DNA from: DATGIQ01 sp035295665
Lineage (GTDB): Bacteria; Planctomycetota; Planctomycetia; Gemmatales; Gemmataceae
DNA: 14,687 nt
NCBI GenBank assembly: GCA_035295665.1
Contig: DATGIQ010000243.1
Span: forward strand, 1 to 14,687
Direction: 5' to 3'
In this document: in pieces, positions 7,486 to 14,687 of the stretch
Layout: the number at the start of each line of letters is the position of its first letter
How positions within the stretch are numbered: the stretch's first letter is position 1
The notes under the pieces: generated by a model
What the model was told of the DNA's origin: nothing
Databases searched by the model: none
Seen by the model: only the letters and a program-made list of their open reading frames with translations
Position numbers and translations under genes: made by a program

Positions 7486-8475
7486 ATGACAACCGCATCG
7501 GATACCTTGGTAAAGGATGAGCCTTCGATGATGGCCCCGTCGCTGCTACGGGCCTGGTTCTATTTGGTGTGGCTTTGTATCCTGCGCCTGGCTCGCGTAC
7601 GGCAAATGGTAGTCATTGCCTTGGCCCTGTTGGCCCTCATGACCAGCATCGTCGGACTGACAACGCTTGCCGGCCGCGGCGGCATGGAGCAATGGCATTG
7701 GCGGTGGCCGCCGCCACCCAGCCCGACGCTCATGCGCTTGACGTTCGCGGATGCCGTGCAAGGGATGCAGCTCTTGCCGCACACGCTGTCCGGACCGGCT
7801 CCGACGCTTGCGGTGCAGGACGCGCTTGCCGGTGCGGCGGAAATTGGTCTCAAAGGGTCCCGATTTTACCTGTTCTCCACGTGGTTGGTTTTCTCGGTGT
7901 TTCTTGGTTTTCTGCTCCCCATTCTCAGTTTGAGCTTTGCTACTGAGGCGCTTGGCGGCGAACGGGAGGGGGGGACACTGGTGTGGCTCCTGACCCGGCC
8001 GTTGCCGCGGTCGTCGATCTACCTGGCCAAGTTCGTGGCCCTGTTGCCCTGGAGTGTGGGCCTGAATCTGGGCGGTTTTGCGCTACTCTGTGCCGTGGCG
8101 GGCGCACCGGGACACTTTGCGTTTTGGTTGTATTGGCCGGCCGTGCTTGCGGGCAGCCTCGCCTACTGTGCGCTCTTCCACTTGATGGGGGCCTGCTTTC
8201 GCCGCGCTGCCGTGGTGGCCCTCGTTTACTCATTCTTTCTGGAAACAATTCTCGGAAGCATGCCGGGAACGATGAAGCGGATTAGCCTGAGCTTTTACAC
8301 GCGCTGCTTGATGTTCGATGCCGCCCGACCGTACGGCGTGCATCCGGAGAAGCCATCCATCTATCTCCCGGTGGACCGCGTGACGGCGTGGTCGGTGCTT
8401 TCCCTGGTCACCGTCGTCCTGCTCATCGTGGGGATGCAGGTCTTTGCCCGCTCCGAGTATCAAGACCTGGCCTGA
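7486..8475 (+). CDS. ABC-2 type transporter permease, second copy
   Basis: A 329-residue membrane protein with hydrophobic segments at about 41-60, 129-152, 180-204, 213-236, 240-256 and 301-320. The motif GGEREGGTLVWLLTRPLPRS (157-176) is the usual ABC-2 sequence before the third segment. A long loop (about 62-125) with a WPPPPSP stretch follows the first segment and is probably extracytoplasmic. It is the presumed partner of the ATPase ending at 7345. The start is uncertain: ATG 7486 and the ATG pair at 7528/7531 are all in frame. The best ribosome site (AAGGGGG, 7443-7449) lies instead 6 nt before an in-frame CTG at 7456, which would add ten Ser/Thr-rich residues. The gene is separated from its ATPase by 140 nt and followed after 6 nt by the next gene. 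Confidence 0.9.
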   Translation: MTTASDTLVKDEPSMMAPSLLRAWFYLVWLCILRLARVRQMVVIALALLALMTSIVGLTTLAGRGGMEQWHWRWPPPPSPTLMRLTFADAVQGMQLLPHTLSGPAPTLAVQDALAGAAEIGLKGSRFYLFSTWLVFSVFLGFLLPILSLSFATEALGGEREGGTLVWLLTRPLPRSSIYLAKFVALLPWSVGLNLGGFALLCAVAGAPGHFAFWLYWPAVLAGSLAYCALFHLMGACFRRAAVVALVYSFFLETILGSMPGTMKRISLSFYTRCLMFDAARPYGVHPEKPSIYLPVDRVTAWSVLSLVTVVLLIVGMQVFARSEYQDLA

Positions 8476-8481
8476 GATTGG

Positions 8482-9264
8482 ATGGGCGGATTGAAGAGAA
8501 CGGGGGTTTCCGTGACCGAACCTCGGCCTGGATTCGAACACCAACGATCGAAGAACAAACCGATCGATGAGACGCCGCGCCACGGCAACCAAGGGGATCG
8601 CGCTCCACGGCCGGCGGCACCGACGATCCCGGCGTCGCTCACCATCACCGTGAGCCGTGAAACCGGCTCGCACGGCGGCACCATTGCCCACCGGGCAGCG
8701 CGGAAACTCGGCTGGACGGTTTATAATCAGGAGCTCCTGGAGTACATTGCCCAGGAAGGGGCGTTTCGTCAAGGCGTCGCCGAGAATCAGACCCCAGCGG
8801 CGGCTCAATGGGCCGAGCATCACCTGGAATTGCTCTTGGCCGAGCAGAAGCTGAGCCCGCATCCCTCGATCATCGAGCTGGCACGGGTGGTCTTGGCACT
8901 TGGTGCTCAGGGGGAGTGTGTGTTGATCGGCCGGGGAGCAGGATGCATCCTGCCCGCCGAATCCACGCTCGATGTGCGGATCATTGCGCCAATGGCGGAA
9001 CGGATCGCGTACATGAGTCAACGGCTGCGCCTGAGCCTGGAGGCGGCAGCCGAGGAGGTCAACCAGCGCGATCGGCAGCGGGCGGAGTTCGTCGCCACGC
9101 ATTTCCATCGTCAGCCGGCCGATATGTATCAATATGATCTGCTCTTGAATTCCAGCCACCTGGGGGAAGAATTGTGCGCGGAGTTGATCACCCAGGCTGC
9201 ACGGGCCCGGTTGGCGGCCCGCGAGCGCGAGGGGGGACAATGGGTGTCACTGGGTGGACAGTAG
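8482..9264 (+). CDS. Cytidylate kinase-like family protein
   Basis: A 260-residue protein of the cytidylate kinase-like (AAK26/PF13189-type) family. Residues 53-92 open with LTITVSRETGSHGGTIAHRA, where SRETGSHGG is the family's variant nucleotide-binding loop in place of a classical GxxGxGK[ST], and continue with LGWTVYNQELLEYIA. ECVLIGRGAGCIL (145-157), VRIIAPMAERIAYM (165-178), RDRQRAEF (196-203) and YDLLLNSSHL (218-227) are the other family signatures. It probably phosphorylates a nucleoside monophosphate or a related molecule, but family members are mostly uncharacterised and the substrate is unknown. The first 50 residues are a polar, basic extension of low complexity. An alternative GTG at 8512 has CGGGGG 5 nt upstream and would trim 10 residues. 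It follows the second permease by 6 nt. Confidence 0.88.
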   Translation: MGGLKRTGVSVTEPRPGFEHQRSKNKPIDETPRHGNQGDRAPRPAAPTIPASLTITVSRETGSHGGTIAHRAARKLGWTVYNQELLEYIAQEGAFRQGVAENQTPAAAQWAEHHLELLLAEQKLSPHPSIIELARVVLALGAQGECVLIGRGAGCILPAESTLDVRIIAPMAERIAYMSQRLRLSLEAAAEEVNQRDRQRAEFVATHFHRQPADMYQYDLLLNSSHLGEELCAELITQAARARLAAREREGGQWVSLGGQ

Positions 9265-9271
9265 TGGGTCG

Positions 9272-10087
9272 ATGGGCATTCCCTGCATGAATCACGTGCT
9301 TCCTTTCAGCGGTTTCGTGGAGCGGGCTCGGGTGCAGCCGCCGGATGCGGCCGTCGTGCTCGGCTCAGGCATGAGCGGCGTGGTAGAACGCTGCCGGCCC
9401 ATCGTGCGGCTTCCCTTTGCCGAGGTGCCGGGCCTCTGTGCGACGTCGGTGGTCGGCCACACCGGATGTCTCACGCTGGGCGATTGGGAAAGCAAGCGCG
9501 TGTTGCTATTTGAGGGGCGGTTGCATTATTACGAAGGCCACCTGTGGCGGAGCGTTACCCAGCCGATTCAGATCGCACATTTTCTCGGAGCGCGGGTTCT
9601 CCTGCTCACCAACGCGGCGGGGGGAATTCAGGATGCGCTTGCTCCGGGGAGCCTGATGGCCATCCGGGATCATCTCGAATGGACTCGGCCTTACTCCTGG
9701 CGGCAGGCCGGCCCGGGCAGTCTGGGTGCTTCGCGGCCATCACCCTATTCACCCCGGCTGTTGCAAGTGTTGAGCGAAGCGGCGGAGCAGCTCGGATTTG
9801 CGTTGCCACATGGGATCTACGCGGCGGTCACGGGGCCCTGCTACGAGACGCCGGCGGAAATTCGTGCTTTGAAGAGTTGCGGTGCTGATGCGGTAGGCAT
9901 GTCCACGGCTCGGGAAATTCAGGCCGGACACGATTTCGGCATGGAGTGCGCGGCCGTATCGTTGATCACCAATCGCGCGGCTGGATTGAGTGCGGTCGCG
10001 ATCAACCATGAGGAGGTGTTGACGACCGCGGCGGCCCAGGCGAAGCGGCTTTCGGATTTGCTGGACGGATTCCTACGACAGCTATGA
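9272..10087 (+). CDS. Purine-nucleoside phosphorylase (trimeric PNP family)
   Basis: A 271-residue enzyme for the reversible phosphorolysis of purine nucleosides to base and (deoxy)ribose 1-phosphate in cytoplasmic purine salvage. Phosphate-binding segments VVLGSGMSG (28-36), VVGHTG (60-65) and EGRLHYYEG (81-89), the core LLTNAAGG (111-118), GPCYETPAE (188-196) with the purine-site Glu192, GADAVGMSTAREI (204-216) and SLITNRA (230-236) with Asn234 match the human-type trimeric family; NHEEVL follows at 245-250. All expected active-site residues are present, so it is probably functional. The start is not settled: GTG 9254 (overlapping the kinase-like gene by 11 nt), ATG 9272 and ATG 9287 are all in frame, none with a decisive ribosome site; 9272 is a compromise. 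It is the last gene of the plus-strand operon. Confidence 0.93.
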   Translation: MGIPCMNHVLPFSGFVERARVQPPDAAVVLGSGMSGVVERCRPIVRLPFAEVPGLCATSVVGHTGCLTLGDWESKRVLLFEGRLHYYEGHLWRSVTQPIQIAHFLGARVLLLTNAAGGIQDALAPGSLMAIRDHLEWTRPYSWRQAGPGSLGASRPSPYSPRLLQVLSEAAEQLGFALPHGIYAAVTGPCYETPAEIRALKSCGADAVGMSTAREIQAGHDFGMECAAVSLITNRAAGLSAVAINHEEVLTTAAAQAKRLSDLLDGFLRQL

Positions 10088-10127
10088 ATAGAAACGCGTT
10101 CTGGAGCTATTCCTCCGCTTGCGTTTC

Positions 10128-10152
10128 GTGTTCGGTAAGGACTACCGAGCAC
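10128..10152. terminator. Hairpin between convergent genes, possible bidirectional terminator
   Basis: GTGTTCGGTA (10128-10137) pairs with TACCGAGCAC (10143-10152) over 10 bp with a single G-U pair and a 5-nt loop. It lies between the stops of the phosphorylase (10087) and the aldolase (10166). No clear T-run follows on either strand, so the terminator role is inferred from position. Confidence 0.45.
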
Positions 10153-10165
10153 AAATTGCCAGCGA

Positions 10166-10948
10166 TTACTCCCGGTGAAAGAATTCCGCATATTCCTTCT
10201 GAAACGCGGCGAGCCCTCTCTGCACCGCCCATACATCGATGCCCAAGGAAAGCATCCGGCAGCCCAGTTCGACGCAGCGCTGGGCATAGGTCAAGTTCGG
10301 TGGCAGGATTGCCCAGTGGATCCCGTTCTTCTGGGCTGCCTGAGCCACGCGCTGAATCGCTTCCCAGTGGCGTGGGTGGTTCCAGTCGCCGGGCATGCCC
10401 ATCGATTGGCTCAAGTCTGCCGGCCCGACAAACAATACATCCACGTCCTCGACCGCGGCGATCTGTTCCACGTCTTCCACCGCTTGGACGTGCTCGATCT
10501 GGATGGCGATGAACGTGTTCGCATTGGCCTGCTGGAAATATTCGGGCAGCGGCGTCAAGCCGTAACGCCCGTCCACGCCGGTGTTATTAATGCCGCGCAG
10601 GCCGCGCGGATGGAACTTGGCCCATTGGATGATCTGCTCGACTTGCCGGGCATTACGGACTTGGGCCGCCATGATTCCGCCGGCACCGGCTTCCAGGGCG
10701 CGCATGACCGTTGCATAATCGGTCGGTGCCAGGCGTACAAATGTGTCCAGGTTGCAGGTCCGCGCCGCGCGGGTGGCCTGTTCTACTTGCTCCAGCGTCA
10801 GGCTACCGTGCTCCCGGTCAAGCCAAACGGCATCGTAGCCGCCGTGCATCCCGACCAATTCCAGCAGCTTGGGATTACAGAGTTGACCAAGGCAAAAGAC
10901 GCGCACCAACTTGTCTTGTTTCAGCAAGGATTTGAGAAGAGCGCCCAT
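10166..10948 (-). CDS. HpcH/HpaI aldolase family protein (2-oxo-3-deoxy acid type)
   Basis: A 260-residue (beta/alpha)8 aldolase of the HpcH/HpaI family, class II metal-dependent enzymes that cleave or form 2-keto-4-hydroxy acids to give pyruvate and an aldehyde. Visible signatures: AVWLDREHG (40-48) with the catalytic-base His47, VRLAP with Arg72 for the carboxylate, GAGGIMAAQV (88-97), RGLRGINNTG (115-124), IQIEHVQAVEDV (149-160) with metal ligand Glu152, and VLFVGPADLSQSMG (171-184) with metal ligand Asp178. All key residues are intact. The substrate is not fixed; 2-keto-3-deoxy sugar acids or 4-hydroxy-2-oxo acids are candidates. I chose ATG 10948, which lies 2 nt after the ispF stop; the longer frame from 10990 overlaps ispF. 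It is translated right behind ispF, so the two are probably cotranscribed. Confidence 0.9.
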   Translation of the reverse strand: MGALLKSLLKQDKLVRVFCLGQLCNPKLLELVGMHGGYDAVWLDREHGSLTLEQVEQATRAARTCNLDTFVRLAPTDYATVMRALEAGAGGIMAAQVRNARQVEQIIQWAKFHPRGLRGINNTGVDGRYGLTPLPEYFQQANANTFIAIQIEHVQAVEDVEQIAAVEDVDVLFVGPADLSQSMGMPGDWNHPRHWEAIQRVAQAAQKNGIHWAILPPNLTYAQRCVELGCRMLSLGIDVWAVQRGLAAFQKEYAEFFHRE

Positions 10949-10950
10949 AT

Positions 10951-11430
10951 TTATCCATTCTGTCGATCGATCAACGCGACAACCTGGCAACTGATCGCCT
11001 CTGCCCGCCCGATGACGCCGACGCCTTCGCCGGTTTTGGCTTTCACATTCACGGCATCGACACCGAGCCCGAGCAAGTCCGCGAGCTGCCGCCGAATCTC
11101 GGCCTTGTACGGACCGAGCTTCGGTTCTTGCGCAAAAATGATGACATCCACGTTCACCAGCTGCCAGCCATGCTGATGGACACGCACCAGGGTTTCACGG
11201 AGAAACACCCTCGAATCGGCACCGCGGTAAGCGGGATCCGTATCTGGATAAGCATCGCCGATATCTCCCATGCCCGCCGCGCCCAACAGGGCATCGGTGA
11301 CCGCGTGCAGCACAACATCGGCGTCGCTATGGCCGGTCAGGCCACGCGTATGCGGAATGAGCACCCCACCCAGCAGCAGGGGGCGGCCCGGAGCCAGACG
11401 GTGGGTATCGTGTCCAATGCCGACGCGCAT
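10951..11430 (-). CDS. ispF: 2-C-methyl-D-erythritol 2,4-cyclodiphosphate synthase
   Basis: A 159-residue enzyme of the MEP pathway converting 4-diphosphocytidyl-2-C-methyl-D-erythritol 2-phosphate to the cyclodiphosphate with release of CMP. The metal ligands Asp8, His10 (GIGHDTHRL) and His42 (HSDADVVLHAVTDALLG, 34-50) fall at the same numbers as in the E. coli enzyme. GDIGDAYPDTDP (55-66), FLRETL (76-81), NVDVIIFAQEPKL (93-105) and the C-terminal NVKAKTGEGVGVIGRAEAI with Glu135 are also conserved. The length is standard, so the protein is complete and most likely active as a homotrimer. ATG 11430 is chosen because it starts at the family N-terminus with GGAG 10 nt upstream; the longer frame from 11514 adds 28 atypical residues. 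The aldolase gene follows after 2 nt. Confidence 0.97.
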   Translation of the reverse strand: MRVGIGHDTHRLAPGRPLLLGGVLIPHTRGLTGHSDADVVLHAVTDALLGAAGMGDIGDAYPDTDPAYRGADSRVFLRETLVRVHQHGWQLVNVDVIIFAQEPKLGPYKAEIRRQLADLLGLGVDAVNVKAKTGEGVGVIGRAEAISCQVVALIDRQNG

Positions 11431-11561
11431 GTGGACGAGTCTCCGCGGGTACGGTTTCCGGCTGTGGTGCATTGTAAGGATGGGGGGGAAGACTGGCTGG
11501 CGAAGTTCAGACAAGAGATGGAGAAGAAGTGTTGCAGCGGGCGGTTGCCGAATGGTCAGGA

Positions 11562-11637
11562 GCGGCTACGAACGAAAATGGTCTTGGCAATCGTAGCCGC
11601 GCTCGCCTCGTTCCCACACAGAGTATAGGAACGAGGC
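11562..11637. repeat. Two adjacent palindromes, probable dispersed intergenic repeat
   Basis: GCGGCTACGA (11562-11571) is perfectly complementary to TCGTAGCCGC (11591-11600) across a 19-nt loop. Four nt later GCCTCGTTCC (11605-11614) is complementary to GGAACGAGGC (11628-11637) across 13 nt. CCGCG (11597-11601) and CGCGG (11647-11651) can additionally close the second hairpin. From memory, elements of this kind recur between genes in planctomycetes. It sits between the ThuA-fusion gene and ispF, both on the minus strand, and could also stabilise or end the upstream transcript. Confidence 0.65.
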
Positions 11638-11688
11638 TCGGAATCTCGCGGTGTGACGGCGGCGAGATCGGTCCCCTGCAATTCGCGC

Positions 11689-14687
11689 TCACGGACTCTT
11701 CCGGTTTGACGTCCACAGCAAGGCATTCGCCAGCAGTCGCTGGAAATTGGAGTTCTGGAAATCCTTGGGATGGCCCAGGGACGTGTAGAAAACCCGGCCG
11801 CCATTGTGGATCCGGGTCCAGGCGATCGGCTCGGTGTGCTCGGGAATGCTGCCAGTTAAAAGCACGTCCACATCGGCGGCGCGGCCGATGTTCTTGTACA
11901 AGCTCCCCACGGACTCGAAAGGAGTAACACCGGCAAGAATGGGATGGTTCTTGGCCTTCTCGACAATTGAAACCTTCGTCACCGGGCCTTCGGGATAGTG
12001 CCCCTGATAGTTCCCTCCCAAGATTTCCTTATCCAGCGCCAGCCAATTCTGAAATGCATGGCTGGCGGTGCGCACGGCCACGATTGGCTTGCCGGACCGG
12101 CAGTACTTCTGGATCCGCTCCAACTGCTTACCGGAAATCGTCAGCCGGCGCGTGAACAGCAGCATGACATCGCAGGTGTCCAGGTTTTCGAGCCCTGGCA
12201 AATCATCATCGGTCTTGCGAAACGCACGCGTACACCGAATTGGAAAATGCTCCTCCAGGTACTTCTGGAACGTGCGGAGCGATTCATCCGATTGGTACTC
12301 CAACGAACCGGAGACCAGGCACACGGTGAGGACGTTTTCCTTCTTTCCTTGTGCAGCAGATTCGGGTTTTTGGTTGCGCGCAGGGACTGCAGGGCCGCCG
12401 CTCTGGAGATAGGCGAACAGATCGCGAATTTGCTGTTCATCCAGATCGTCCAGCAACTTTTCCGGCATCAGCGATTGCGGCGACGGCTTCATCTCCTCGA
12501 TATCGTGCCGGGCGATCGTTGCGAGTTCATTCTTGGCATCGACCAGGGTAATCGCCTGGGGTGTCGCTTCGCGGATCAGGCCGTTCAAGACCCGGCCATT
12601 GTTGGTGGCGACCACGTAAGCTACGTACTCATTGCGGATGACCGCGCTGGGATCAACCACGCTGGTCACCAGGAAATCTCGATCGCGGCGGTCGGTACCG
12701 GTCAGGTCGGGACCGATGTTCGCGCCTTCGCCAAACAGGGTGTGACAGGTGGCACACTTGGCTTGGAAAAGTTGCTTGCCGTTGGTTGGATCGCCCTTGC
12801 CGGTTCCAAGCATGTGTTTGACGCTATTGATTCGTGCCCGGCGTTCGCCCGGGGGTTCCTGGCCGATTTTTCCCCAGTGTTTTTCCACCAGGCGTCGGAC
12901 CTCGGCGTCGTTGTGGAGGAGAATGCGCCGCACTTGATCGAAGGAAACCTCCTGCGGACCGATTTGGCCGCGGTCCACCGCTTCGAGGAACGCTCGCGTC
13001 GAGGCGGGCCTGCTGCACAACAGCGTTTGCGCCCGGCTACGGAGGGCGGACGGCATCTTCGCATACCGGGCCAATACCGTAGCGGCAATCGTCGGGTCCG
13101 GAAATGGCTGCAAGGCCGACAACGCTGCCATGCGGATGGCCGGTGGCTCAGTGTCGGCGAGCAAGCTCAGTAGATCCGGCACGCAGCGCGGATTGCCGAT
13201 CTGGCCCAGAACCTCGATCAGGGAGATTCGCTCCGTCGTCGACCGTTTCGAAGTGCGGACGAAGGACAGGGCTCGTTCATATGCCTGATCCTGGTTCAGA
13301 CGCAGACCGAGGCGGAGCAGGGCCACAGTCGGTTCCTGCTTGCTCCACAAAACGGCAAGCTGTTTGTCGAGGATGATGGGGATCGATGCAAGCCGCCGGC
13401 CATCGAGTGCCTTTTCCATGCCGCGTACAAGCAGGTCGGCTTCCGCCGCTCCCGGAGCCAGGGCGAGCAAACGGGCACAGGTTTGCAGGTCTGCTTCCGT
13501 CCCGGCGGCCATGTAGCGGCGACCTAACCGTTCGACGATAAACTGGCGGATCAGCCGGTTTTGCCAGGCTGCCGCCGGTTCCAGCATCTGCACGACTTGC
13601 TCTCGATCCGAAACGGCCTTGTCTTCGATGGCCCACCACAAGAGGAGCGGGATGTGCGGGTCATCGGCATCCTCCGGATGCTCGAATAAGGAGCGAAGGA
13701 TCGGCAACGCATCCTTGCCGGGCAAGCGTTTGCACGTACAGGCCAATTGACTCCGCACGGTACAACTCGTCTCGGTCCGTGCCATCTCCGTCAAGCGCGC
13801 TTTGATAGCCGGCGCGACCTTTTTCGCGTCCCCCAGCAGGCGGATCGTCCACGTTCGCACATCCGCATTGGCATGGCTGAGCAACCTCTCGGCCAAGGGT
13901 TCGTCCCAGCCGTCGCTGACATAGAGGGCCCAGAGTGCCTGGAGAGCGAGCGAATCCGTGCGTTCCAGGAGCATCCGGCGCAGGACAGGCCAGACGGCCG
14001 GGTCGCGCCGCTCTGCCAAGATCCGCCGCGCTTCCCGCACAAACCAATCGTTGGGATGGCCGAGGAGTCCGACTAGCTCGGCACTCGATCGTTTACTCAA
14101 CGGAAGCCCGGTGACCGGCTGCGTCCCTGTGGCGGCGACACGGTAAATGCGGCCATTGGTCCGGTCCCAGTTATCGACCGGATCGACATGGTTAATGCGT
14201 TTGTCGTACCAATCCGCCACAAAGAGCGAACCGTCGGGGCCGACCAACAGATCAATGGGCCGAAACCACGTGTCATTGCCAAGCAGCATGTCGCCGCCGA
14301 ATCGGGCCGTGAAGCTCGATCGCTTCGGTTCAAGCCGGTGCCAGTAGACGGCATTGGCAAGCGGATTGGCCGCGATGTAGACCTGCTCGAATTCCTTGGG
14401 AAATGCCCCGCCTTGGTAGAGAATGCCGCCGCAGGTTACGTGGCCGCCTTTGAATCCTTGATAGGGCACATGCTCAAAATAGCCGAAGGCATAGGGATTT
14501 TGCAGTTCGCCGTGCTTGCTGAAGTTTTTCACATAGTAGCCACCCTGCACTTGGTGGAGGCAAACGACGTTGCCGAAATTGGTGCCGGCAATGGCGTTGC
14601 CATGGGCGTCAAAGTCCAGCCCCCACGTATTGCCGCCCCCTTCGGCGAAGAGCTCGAACTCCTTGGTGAGCGGGTGATAGCGCCAGA
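11689..14687 (-). CDS. PVC-type membrane-bound dehydrogenase: propeller, HEAT repeats, heme-binding domain and C-terminal ThuA domain (5' end off window)
   Basis: The frame is open to the right edge, so only the C-terminal 998 residues are seen; the signal peptide and first part of the propeller lie outside. Numbering from the edge, residues 1 to about 185 are beta-propeller (LFAEGGGNTWGLDFDAHGN, then GGHVTCGGILYQGG and PIDLLVGPDGSLFVADWYD) as in PVC-type 'membrane-bound dehydrogenase' proteins. Residues about 195-600 are HEAT-like helical repeats. A c-type heme site CATCH lies at 644-648 in the PVC heme-binding domain (GKQLFQAKCATCHTLFGEGA, then GPDLTG), with Met740 (SLMPEKLL) a likely distal ligand. 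Residues about 780-998 form a ThuA domain (ENVLTVCLVSGS, VAVRTASHAFQNW, TSLGHPKDFQNSNFQRLL). The inferred role is periplasmic electron transfer coupled to oxidation of a sugar-type substrate. No insertion or frameshift is visible. Confidence 0.92.
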   Translation of the reverse strand, partial: WRYHPLTKEFELFAEGGGNTWGLDFDAHGNAIAGTNFGNVVCLHQVQGGYYVKNFSKHGELQNPYAFGYFEHVPYQGFKGGHVTCGGILYQGGAFPKEFEQVYIAANPLANAVYWHRLEPKRSSFTARFGGDMLLGNDTWFRPIDLLVGPDGSLFVADWYDKRINHVDPVDNWDRTNGRIYRVAATGTQPVTGLPLSKRSSAELVGLLGHPNDWFVREARRILAERRDPAVWPVLRRMLLERTDSLALQALWALYVSDGWDEPLAERLLSHANADVRTWTIRLLGDAKKVAPAIKARLTEMARTETSCTVRSQLACTCKRLPGKDALPILRSLFEHPEDADDPHIPLLLWWAIEDKAVSDREQVVQMLEPAAAWQNRLIRQFIVERLGRRYMAAGTEADLQTCARLLALAPGAAEADLLVRGMEKALDGRRLASIPIILDKQLAVLWSKQEPTVALLRLGLRLNQDQAYERALSFVRTSKRSTTERISLIEVLGQIGNPRCVPDLLSLLADTEPPAIRMAALSALQPFPDPTIAATVLARYAKMPSALRSRAQTLLCSRPASTRAFLEAVDRGQIGPQEVSFDQVRRILLHNDAEVRRLVEKHWGKIGQEPPGERRARINSVKHMLGTGKGDPTNGKQLFQAKCATCHTLFGEGANIGPDLTGTDRRDRDFLVTSVVDPSAVIRNEYVAYVVATNNGRVLNGLIREATPQAITLVDAKNELATIARHDIEEMKPSPQSLMPEKLLDDLDEQQIRDLFAYLQSGGPAVPARNQKPESAAQGKKENVLTVCLVSGSLEYQSDESLRTFQKYLEEHFPIRCTRAFRKTDDDLPGLENLDTCDVMLLFTRRLTISGKQLERIQKYCRSGKPIVAVRTASHAFQNWLALDKEILGGNYQGHYPEGPVTKVSIVEKAKNHPILAGVTPFESVGSLYKNIGRAADVDVLLTGSIPEHTEPIAWTRIHNGGRVFYTSLGHPKDFQNSNFQRLLANALLWTSNRKSP

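Noticed and set aside
8230..9240. Minus-strand open frame of 336 codons
   Set aside because: Antisense to the end of the second permease and to the cytidylate-kinase-like gene; the GC-rich codon pattern explains the long open frame.
10175..11176. Plus-strand open frame of 333 codons
   Set aside because: Antisense to the aldolase and ispF, both with intact catalytic residues.
11469..11474. TACAAT-like -10 element (minus strand) upstream of ispF
   Set aside because: No acceptable -35 hexamer at 16-18 nt, so the match alone is too weak to report as a promoter.
11998..13173. Plus-strand open frame of 391 codons
   Set aside because: Antisense to the heme-binding and ThuA part of the large dehydrogenase; no domain signature.

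Overview
The window reads as GC-rich planctomycete chromosome, most likely Gemmataceae or a close relative. Four things point there: a secreted protein with an LEDR-type N-terminal motif (LEQLEDRTVPS), a planctomycete-style ECF sigma factor, a PVC-type membrane-bound dehydrogenase with HEAT repeats and a heme-binding domain, and single-pass proteins carrying an HEFPLSL membrane anchor. This assignment is inference from gene families; no rRNA or tRNA gene is present.

Layout. Positions 1-2762 (minus strand) hold an ECF sigma factor followed by a large exported beta-propeller/Ig-like protein that runs off the left edge. Positions 2763-3239 are a divergent intergenic region. Positions 3240-4268 (plus) encode a TonB/TolA-shaped single-pass protein of unknown function, closed by a clear intrinsic terminator at 4299-4336. 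Positions 4427-10087 (plus) look like one long transcription unit: ABC ATPase, ABC-2 permease, second ABC ATPase, second ABC-2 permease, a cytidylate-kinase-like protein and a purine nucleoside phosphorylase. Several of these genes overlap or lie within 7 nt of each other; the only real gap (7346-7485) contains nested inverted repeats. A hairpin at 10128-10152 separates this unit from the convergent genes.

On the minus strand, 11430 down to 10166 carries ispF (non-mevalonate isoprenoid pathway), followed after 2 nt by a HpcH/HpaI-type aldolase. Positions 11431-11688 are intergenic and hold two adjacent perfect 10-bp-stem palindromes that look like a dispersed repeat. Positions 11689-14687 (minus) encode the C-terminal 998 residues of a very large exported PVC-type dehydrogenase with propeller, HEAT repeats, c-type heme site and a C-terminal ThuA domain; its N-terminus lies beyond the right edge.

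How the genes work together. The two ATPase/permease pairs probably form one or two ABC-2 exporters, and the nucleotide-related genes behind them share their transcript. The ECF factor may control the exported protein next to it or its own regulon. I found no CRISPR array, insertion sequence, integrase or phage gene. No established new system is visible; the least explained items are the ThuA fusion, the anchored protein at 3240-4268, the mixed transporter/nucleotide operon and the intergenic palindromes.
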